NCBI GenBank assembly: GCA_963204845.1
Contig: CAUJIL010000270.1
Location: 1-10,341, forward strand
DNA length: 10,341 nt
Origin: Pseudomonadota bacterium
GTDB taxonomy: Bacteria > Pseudomonadota > Gammaproteobacteria > Pseudomonadales > UBA5518
Direction: 5' to 3'
The notes below the pieces were generated by a model that saw nothing but the letters and a program-made list of their open reading frames with translations, ran no database searches and was not told the origin of the DNA. A program made the translations under genes and the position numbers. The first letter of the stretch is position 1; each line of letters begins with the position of its first letter. Below are positions 6,348 to 10,341 of this stretch, piece by piece.

Positions 6348-6383
6348 CCTGGCGCACGACGCGCCGCAGCGACGGGAGCCAGC

Positions 6384-7238
6384 GTGGGGCAACCAGAGTC
6401 AGTGCAATCCGAGGAGCGGGACTCCGGCACGGGCGAGCAGCAGGAGTTGCCGCTCGCGTTCGTGCACGGCAAGCCGCTCACGGTGCTGCCGCGCGATCTC
6501 TACATCCCGCCGGAGGCGCTCGAGGTGTTTCTCGAGGCCTTCGAGGGGCCGCTCGACCTGCTGCTGTACCTGATCCGGCGGCAGAATCTCGACATCCTCG
6601 AGATCAACGTCTCCGAGATCACCGAACAGTACATGCGCTACGTCGAGCTGATGGACGCGATGCAATTCGAGCTCGCGGCCGAGTACCTCGTGATGTCGGC
6701 GATGCTGGCCGAGATCAAGTCGCGCATGTTGCTGCCGCGCCAGGGCGGCACCGGCGACGAGGAGACCGACCCGCGCGCGGACCTGATCCGTCGCCTGCAG
6801 GAATACGAACAGTTCAAGCAGGCGGCCGAGGACATGGACGCGCTGCCGCGTCTCGAGCGCGACGTGTTCGCGGCGCAGGTCGAGCGCCCGGACACACGCC
6901 GCGAACGGCCGCAGCCGCAGGTGGACCTGCGCGAGGTGCTGTTCGCCTTCGCCGACGTGATGCGCCGCGCGGCGATGAACGTCAGCCACCACGTGCAGCG
7001 GGAGCGGCTGTCGACGCGCGAACGCATGGCCGAGATCCTGGGGCGGCTGCAGACGCCGCAGTTCGTGCCGTTCGCCGAGCTGTTCCGCCTCGACGAGGGC
7101 CGCATGGGCGTGGTCGTGACCTTCCTGGCGATCATGGAGCTGATCAAGGAGTCGTTGATCGAACTCGTGCAGTCGGAACCGTTCGGACCCATTCACGTGA
7201 AGCCGCGGGGGCAGGATGCAGTTGAAGTCGATCATTGA
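6384..7238 (+). CDS. scpA: Segregation and condensation protein A (ScpA, kleisin)
   Basis: The kleisin subunit that bridges SMC heads and binds an ScpB dimer in the SMC-ScpAB chromosome-organising complex. The 284 residues begin with about 40 poorly conserved residues. The kleisin N-terminal domain follows (EAFEGPLDLLLYLIRRQNLDI, then EITEQYMRYV and LAAEYLVMSAMLAEIKSRMLLP, to about residue 118), then a charged linker and the C-terminal winged-helix region (ERMAEILGRL, FVPFAELF, VVVTFLAIMELIKE, to about 262). The start is GTG at 6384 with GGGAG 5 nt upstream. It overlaps scpB by 23 nt. I do not see smc here; many gammaproteobacteria with ScpAB instead carry MukBEF or an unlinked smc, so the partner must lie elsewhere. 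Confidence 0.95.
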   Translation: MGQPESVQSEERDSGTGEQQELPLAFVHGKPLTVLPRDLYIPPEALEVFLEAFEGPLDLLLYLIRRQNLDILEINVSEITEQYMRYVELMDAMQFELAAEYLVMSAMLAEIKSRMLLPRQGGTGDEETDPRADLIRRLQEYEQFKQAAEDMDALPRLERDVFAAQVERPDTRRERPQPQVDLREVLFAFADVMRRAAMNVSHHVQRERLSTRERMAEILGRLQTPQFVPFAELFRLDEGRMGVVVTFLAIMELIKESLIELVQSEPFGPIHVKPRGQDAVEVDH

Positions 7239-7917
7239 AGGCGCCCTGCTGGCCGCCGGCCGGCCGTTGACGCTCGAGGAGCTGGGGCAGCTCTTCGACC
7301 TCACCGACCGGCCCGCGCAGGAGGAACTGCGCGCCGCCGTGGACGAACTCGCGGCCGACTGCGCGGGGCGCGGCATCGAGGTGCGCGAGGTCGCGAGCGG
7401 CTTCCGCCTGCAGGTGCGCCAGGAACTAGGCCAGTGGGTTGCGCGGCTGTGGGAGGAGAAGCCGGCACGCTATTCGCGCGCCCTGCTGGAGACGCTGGCG
7501 ATCATCGCCTACCGCCAGCCGATCACGCGTGGCGACATCGAGGAGGTGCGCGGCGTGGCGGTCAACCCGAACATCATCCGCACGCTGCAGGAGCGCGAAT
7601 GGGTGCGCGTGGTGGGCCATCGTGATGTGCCGGGCCGCCCCGAGCTGCTGGCGACCACGCGCGATTTCCTCGACTACTTCGGGCTGAAGGGTCTCGACGA
7701 TCTGCCGACGCTGGCCGAGATCAAGGACTTCGAGCAGGTGAACCCGGAGATCCCGCTGGCGATCGACGAGCCGCCGGCCAGACCGCCGGAGCCGGCGGCC
7801 GCCACGCCGGACGCGGCCGCACCGGCCGGGGAATCGCAGGACGCGCCGCGCACCGACGACACGGACGAGGCGGACGACGCGCAGGACTTCGACGACGGCG
7901 GGCCGCGCCATGACTGA
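7216..7917 (+). CDS. scpB: Segregation and condensation protein B (ScpB)
   Basis: ScpB dimerises through its winged helices and clamps the middle of ScpA in the SMC-ScpAB complex. The 233 residues contain two winged-helix domains, about 1-75 (IIEGALLAAGRPLTLEEL, GFRLQVR) and 85-160 (the family signature LLETLAIIAYRQPITRGDIEEVRGV, split here as LLETLAIIAYRQP then ITRGDIEEVRGV, followed by GRPELLATTRDFLDYFGL). From about residue 184 there is a Pro/Ala-rich tail ending in a strongly acidic stretch with many Asp residues, probably disordered. The ATG at 7216 lies inside the scpA 3' end, preceded closely by a G-rich Shine-Dalgarno, which implies translational coupling. Its 3' end overlaps rluB by 8 nt. 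Confidence 0.95.
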   Translation: MQLKSIIEGALLAAGRPLTLEELGQLFDLTDRPAQEELRAAVDELAADCAGRGIEVREVASGFRLQVRQELGQWVARLWEEKPARYSRALLETLAIIAYRQPITRGDIEEVRGVAVNPNIIRTLQEREWVRVVGHRDVPGRPELLATTRDFLDYFGLKGLDDLPTLAEIKDFEQVNPEIPLAIDEPPARPPEPAAATPDAAAPAGESQDAPRTDDTDEADDAQDFDDGGPRHD

Positions 7918-8776
7918 GGGCGTGCGGCTGCAGAAACTGCTGGCCGACCTGGGGCTGGGTTCGCGGCGCGAGATCGAGACCTGGATCGTGGCCGGTCGCG
8001 TGGCGGTCGACGGCGTGCGCGCACAGTTGGGGCAGCGCGTCGCCGGTGTGGAGCGGATCACCGTCGACGGGCGGCCGGTGCGTGCGCCACAGCCTGCTGC
8101 CGCCGCGTTGCCGCGTGTGATTGCCTACAACAAGCCCGAGGGCGAGATCTGCAGCCGCCGCGACCCCGAGGGGCGGCCGACGGTGTTCGCCGCGTTGCCG
8201 CGGCTGCGCGATTCACGCTGGGTGCTGGTCGGGCGGCTGGACCTGAACACCACCGGCTTGCTGCTGGCCACGGATTCGGGCGAGCTCGCGAACCGTCTGA
8301 TGCACCCCGGCACGCAGATCGAACGCGAGTATCTGGTGCGCGTGCTCGGTGAGGTCGATGCGGGCCTGCTGGCGCGGCTGCGCGCCGGCGTGTTGCTCGA
8401 CGACGGCATGGCGGCCTTCGACGACATCCGCGAACTGCCCGGTGAGGGCAGCAACCGCTGGTTCACGGTGACGCTGCGCGAGGGGCGCAACCGCGAGGTG
8501 CGGCGGCTGTGGGAGTCGCAGGGTTGCCGCGTGAGCCGCCTGAAGCGGGTGCGCTTCGGACCGGTGGCGCTCGGCGCGCGCGAACGGCGCGGCAGCTGGC
8601 GGGAGCTCGGACCGGAGGAGGTGCGCGCGCTGTGTGCCTGCGCGGGGGTGACGATCGCGCCGCCACCACCCAAACCCACGGCTCCGGGCCGCAGGCCGGG
8701 CACCGCGCGTGGCAGGCCGGCGCGCGGCGCGGCGGCCACGCCCCGCGAGCGTGCGCCGCGGCGGCGTCGCGACTGA
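7910..8776 (+). CDS. rluB: 23S rRNA pseudouridine synthase RluB
   Basis: RluB converts U2605 (E. coli numbering) of 23S rRNA helix 93 to pseudouridine during large-subunit maturation. The 288 residues (E. coli 291) comprise an S4 RNA-binding domain at 1-58 (RLQKLLADLGLGSRREIETWI) and an RsuA-type catalytic domain. The latter includes YNKPEGEICSRRDPEGRPTVF, the catalytic motif GRLDLNTTGLLL with D111, NRLMHPGTQIEREYLVRV, and the binding motif EGRNREVRRLWES. A disordered, Pro/Arg-rich basic tail runs from about 248 and ends in RRRRD, as is usual for RluB rather than RluE/RluF. It follows scpB with an 8-nt overlap, a gene order widely conserved in proteobacteria. The stop lies one nucleotide before the convergent cyclase stop. 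Confidence 0.93.
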   Translation: MTEGVRLQKLLADLGLGSRREIETWIVAGRVAVDGVRAQLGQRVAGVERITVDGRPVRAPQPAAAALPRVIAYNKPEGEICSRRDPEGRPTVFAALPRLRDSRWVLVGRLDLNTTGLLLATDSGELANRLMHPGTQIEREYLVRVLGEVDAGLLARLRAGVLLDDGMAAFDDIRELPGEGSNRWFTVTLREGRNREVRRLWESQGCRVSRLKRVRFGPVALGARERRGSWRELGPEEVRALCACAGVTIAPPPPKPTAPGRRPGTARGRPARGAAATPRERAPRRRRD

Positions 8777-8777
8777 T

Positions 8778-9671
8778 TCAGGACGCTGCGAGGCTGCGGT
8801 TGCGGCCTTCGTTCTTGGCGCGGTACAGCGCGCGGTCGGTGCGGTCGAACAGCGCGTCGATGCCTTCGTCGGCGCGGATCTCGCCGACGCCGATGCTGAC
8901 CGTCACGCGTCCGCCGGCGGCATCGACCGGGCACCGCTGGCTGATGCGCTTGCGGATCCGCTCGGCGACCTGCAGCGCCTTGCCGACGCCGGTCTGGCTG
9001 AGCACCACCACGAATTCCTCGCCGCCGTAGCGGAACGCCTGGTCGTAGGGACGCAGGCAACTGCGCACCTGTGCGGCGACCGCGCGGATCACCTGGTCGC
9101 CGAAGCTGTGGCCCAGCGTGTCGTTGACCTGCTTGAAGTGGTCGATGTCGGCGATCAGCAGCGAGAACGGGTGGCCGAAGCGCTGCGCCCGCGCCACCTC
9201 GGTCTCCAGCGCCGACTCGAGCGCCATGCGGTTGCCGAGCCCGGTCAGCGGGTCCTTGCGCGCCAGCAGCTTGACGCGGTGGTGGTGCAGCGCGTTGCGC
9301 AACGGCGAGGCCAGCGGCGCGAGCAGCGCGGCGAGTGGCGTGCGCAGCTCGGCACCCACCTGGGCTTCCACCTGGCCGAGGTATTCGCCGTCGAAGTGCA
9401 GCCGCGAGCGCAGGCTCTGGGCGCTGCCGCGCCCGGCAACGAAACATTCGCCGGAGTCCGGCGGCGAGTAGCAGATGCCCTCGATCGGCTGCGCGCCGCG
9501 CACTTCGGAGAGGAAGCGTTCGAGCAGGCTCACGAGGTCGAGGTGCCCGTGCAGCACGTGCGCGAGCTGCAGCTCGGCGGGGCCGAGCGGGCGTTCGCCG
9601 GCGACGCCGGCGCGTGCCGGTGGTGCCTCGCTGCCCGGGCGCGGAAACTCGAGAATGTCGGCACTGGCCAT
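8778..9671 (-). CDS. Diguanylate cyclase (GGEEF domain with inhibitory site)
   Basis: A 297-residue cytosolic protein with no signal peptide or membrane helix. The C-terminal GGDEF domain (about 135-295) makes c-di-GMP from two GTP. It has KDPLTGLGNR, the metal-site region LLIADIDHFKQVNDTLGH (D175), RYGGEEFVVVL with the active form GGEEF at 216-220, and the late motif VTVSIGVGEI with ALYRAKNEGRN. RPYD at 207-210 lies exactly five residues before GGEEF, the position of the RxxD product-inhibition site, so activity should be intact and feedback-controlled. Residues about 31-127 form an unassigned, possibly GAF-like sensory domain containing one unusual HHH at 129-131. A GGAG lies 7 nt before the ATG. 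Upstream is an AT-rich region with a sigma54-like site. It is convergent with rluB. Confidence 0.93.
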   Translation of the reverse strand: MASADILEFPRPGSEAPPARAGVAGERPLGPAELQLAHVLHGHLDLVSLLERFLSEVRGAQPIEGICYSPPDSGECFVAGRGSAQSLRSRLHFDGEYLGQVEAQVGAELRTPLAALLAPLASPLRNALHHHRVKLLARKDPLTGLGNRMALESALETEVARAQRFGHPFSLLIADIDHFKQVNDTLGHSFGDQVIRAVAAQVRSCLRPYDQAFRYGGEEFVVVLSQTGVGKALQVAERIRKRISQRCPVDAAGGRVTVSIGVGEIRADEGIDALFDRTDRALYRAKNEGRNRSLAAS

Positions 9672-9712
9672 GCGTGCGCTCCGCCGGTGGCTGTTCGCGT
9701 GGCGCAGGCCGA

Positions 9713-9728
9713 AGCGATTATCGTGCCA
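9713..9728 (-). promoter_or_regulatory. Candidate sigma54 (-24/-12) promoter of the diguanylate cyclase
   Basis: Read on the minus strand, TGGCACG (9728-9722), four bases, then TCGCT (9717-9713) matches the sigma54 consensus TGGCACG-N4-TTGCW with a single mismatch (second T to C). The invariant GG and GC are present at the correct spacing. Transcription would start near 9702, about 30 nt before the cyclase ATG at 9671 and upstream of its Shine-Dalgarno. The overlapping GATAAT could also act as a sigma70 -10, but no matching -35 is seen. Confidence 0.45.
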
Positions 9729-9733
9729 TCATC

Positions 9734-9780
9734 TGCATTTTGTGATGCAATCGATTGAAAAAAAAGCAAAAATGATGCAA
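9734..9780. repeat. Repeats in AT-rich island upstream of the cyclase
   Basis: TGATGCAA occurs twice as a direct repeat (9743-9750 and 9773-9780), exactly 30 bp apart, about three helical turns. TGCAT (9734-9738) and ATGCA (9745-9749) form an inverted repeat around 6 nt. An A8 tract (9758-9765) lies between the two direct repeats. The arrangement, just upstream of the cyclase promoter, suggests an operator, but I do not recognise the regulator. Confidence 0.5.
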
Positions 9781-9848
9781 GGACCGCAGGCCCCACACAG
9801 CCGTCCGAAAATCGTCGACGGGTATTTGACGCGTGGCGCCGGCGGCGC

Positions 9849-10341
9849 TCAGCGCGCCTGCGCGTCGAAGGAGCCGCCGGTGCAGCCGCGGCTGTCGGGT
9901 CCGATCAGGTACAGGTAGGCGGCCAGGATGTGCTCGGGGTCCGGGTTGCTGTGCGGCGCTTCCGCCGGATAGGCCTCACGGCGCATGGCGGTGTTGGTCG
10001 GCCCCGGGTTCACGCAGTTGACGCGGATCGCACTGGTGTTGGCCAGTTCGTCGGCCAGCACCTGGCTCAGTCCCTCGATGCCGAACTTCGAGACCGCGTA
10101 GGCACCCCAGTACGCGCGCCCGCGCCGCCCGACGCCCGAGGTCGTGAACACGATCGAGGCGTCCGGCGCCGCGCGCAGCGCCGGCATCAGCGCGCGCGTC
10201 AGCACGAACGGGGCGTTCAGGTTGACCGCGATCACGTCCCGCCATCTGGCGCTCGGGTACTGTTCGAGCGGGGTGCGCGGCCCGAGCAGCGCGGCGTTGT
10301 GCAGGATCCCGTGCAGGCAGCCGAGGTGTTCGACGATCTGC
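9849..10341 (-). CDS. yciK: Partial CDS, YciK-type short-chain dehydrogenase (N-terminus outside window)
   Basis: The C-terminal 163 residues of an SDR oxidoreductase; the Rossmann glycine motif lies beyond the right edge. The frame is open to the edge, so the GTG at 10235 is internal rather than a start. Visible SDR motifs are HNAALLGP (the NAG-type motif), W-RDVIAVNLNAPF, the catalytic Ser in VFTTSGVGRRGR, Y-A-V-S-K for the YxxxK pair, and RVNCVNPGPTNTAMR. VGR-GRA-WGAYA-SKF, the TAMR-AYP-E region and the end DSRG-TGGSFDAQ match E. coli YciK closely. The physiological substrate of YciK is not established. It is the gene upstream of the cyclase on the same strand, 177 bp away, with no convincing terminator between. 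E. coli yciK is also near rluB, so the association is conserved. Confidence 0.88.
   Translation of the reverse strand, partial: QIVEHLGCLHGILHNAALLGPRTPLEQYPSARWRDVIAVNLNAPFVLTRALMPALRAAPDASIVFTTSGVGRRGRAYWGAYAVSKFGIEGLSQVLADELANTSAIRVNCVNPGPTNTAMRREAYPAEAPHSNPDPEHILAAYLYLIGPDSRGCTGGSFDAQAR

Larger units (their letters stand above)
9672..9848. other. Intergenic region between yciK and the cyclase
   Basis: This 177-bp stretch is the most AT-rich part of the window around 9715-9780. It carries the sigma54-like site and the TGATGCAA repeats. On the yciK side, CCGTC (9801-9805) and GACGG (9817-9821) form a small inverted repeat without a following T run on the minus strand. No short coding frame with a convincing start is seen. 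Confidence 0.5.

Noticed and set aside
6399..7376. Minus-strand frame opposite scpA and scpB
   Set aside because: His/Arg/Leu-rich shadow with no motif; ScpA and ScpB are unambiguous on the plus strand.
8125..9447. Minus-strand frame of 440 codons across rluB and the cyclase
   Set aside because: It is an out-of-frame, Arg-rich reading of the cyclase joined to antisense of rluB; neither part has family motifs.
9734..9749. NtrC-like enhancer palindrome (TGCAT-N6-ATGCA)
   Set aside because: It lacks the TGCACC-N5-GGTGCA pattern and lies only 6 bp from the -24 element, too close for a normal sigma54 enhancer site. It is kept only as an unassigned repeat.
9758..9806. Possible terminator of yciK (GGAC/GTCC hairpin, then T-rich stretch on the minus strand)
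   Set aside because: The continuous stem is only 4 bp with mismatches inside it, and the T8 run lies about 15 nt beyond the stem, so it does not meet the usual form.

Overview
The window is dense, GC-rich chromosomal DNA from a proteobacterium, most likely a gammaproteobacterium. Nearly every gene has a recognisable enterobacterial counterpart (yciB, yciI, yciK, yciO, rnm/yciV, rluB, ygiM, ppiA), and several lie in the conserved rnm-yciO-scpA-scpB-rluB order. The PdxJ is the form I associate with Xanthomonas and Bacteroidetes, with NLNKIA in place of the E. coli NIDHIA. A high-GC lineage near Xanthomonadales or Chromatiales therefore fits, but I cannot place it more precisely.

Left arm (1-4600, minus strand, read from right to left). 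yciB and yciI form a short unit. A good sigma70-type promoter (TTGACA, 16 nt, TAGATT) then precedes a second unit: ygiM (SH3, coiled coil, membrane anchor), a periplasmic cyclophilin, pdxJ (last ring-forming step of vitamin B6 synthesis), a divergent HD-GYP-like protein, and the first 28 codons of an apparent membrane protein running off the left edge. The cyclophilin-pdxJ and pdxJ-HD junctions are 4-nt stop/start overlaps, so translation is probably coupled.

Middle (4601-8776, plus strand). A 196-bp divergent spacer contains a structured leader (4699-4746). It is followed by rnm (RNase AM), yciO, scpA, scpB and rluB. A perfect 6-bp hairpin plus T6 lies between yciO and scpA, and its loop carries a perfect TATAAT, so a terminator and a promoter appear to share the same bases. 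scpA/scpB overlap by 23 nt and scpB/rluB by 8 nt, linking the condensin accessory subunits to an rRNA pseudouridine synthase.

Right arm (8778-10341, minus strand). A diguanylate cyclase with an intact active site and an inhibitory-site motif ends one nucleotide from rluB, convergently. Its upstream region is an AT-rich island with repeats and a near-consensus sigma54 (-24/-12) site. Upstream of it is the 3' part of a YciK-type short-chain dehydrogenase that runs off the right edge.

Most of the window is ordinary housekeeping sequence. I found no RNA genes, CRISPR arrays, insertion sequences or clear signs of recent transfer. The points worth a second look are regulatory (sigma54 site, terminator/promoter overlap, rnm leader hairpin) and the atypical HD-GYP protein coupled to pdxJ. 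I did not find evidence of a wholly new system.
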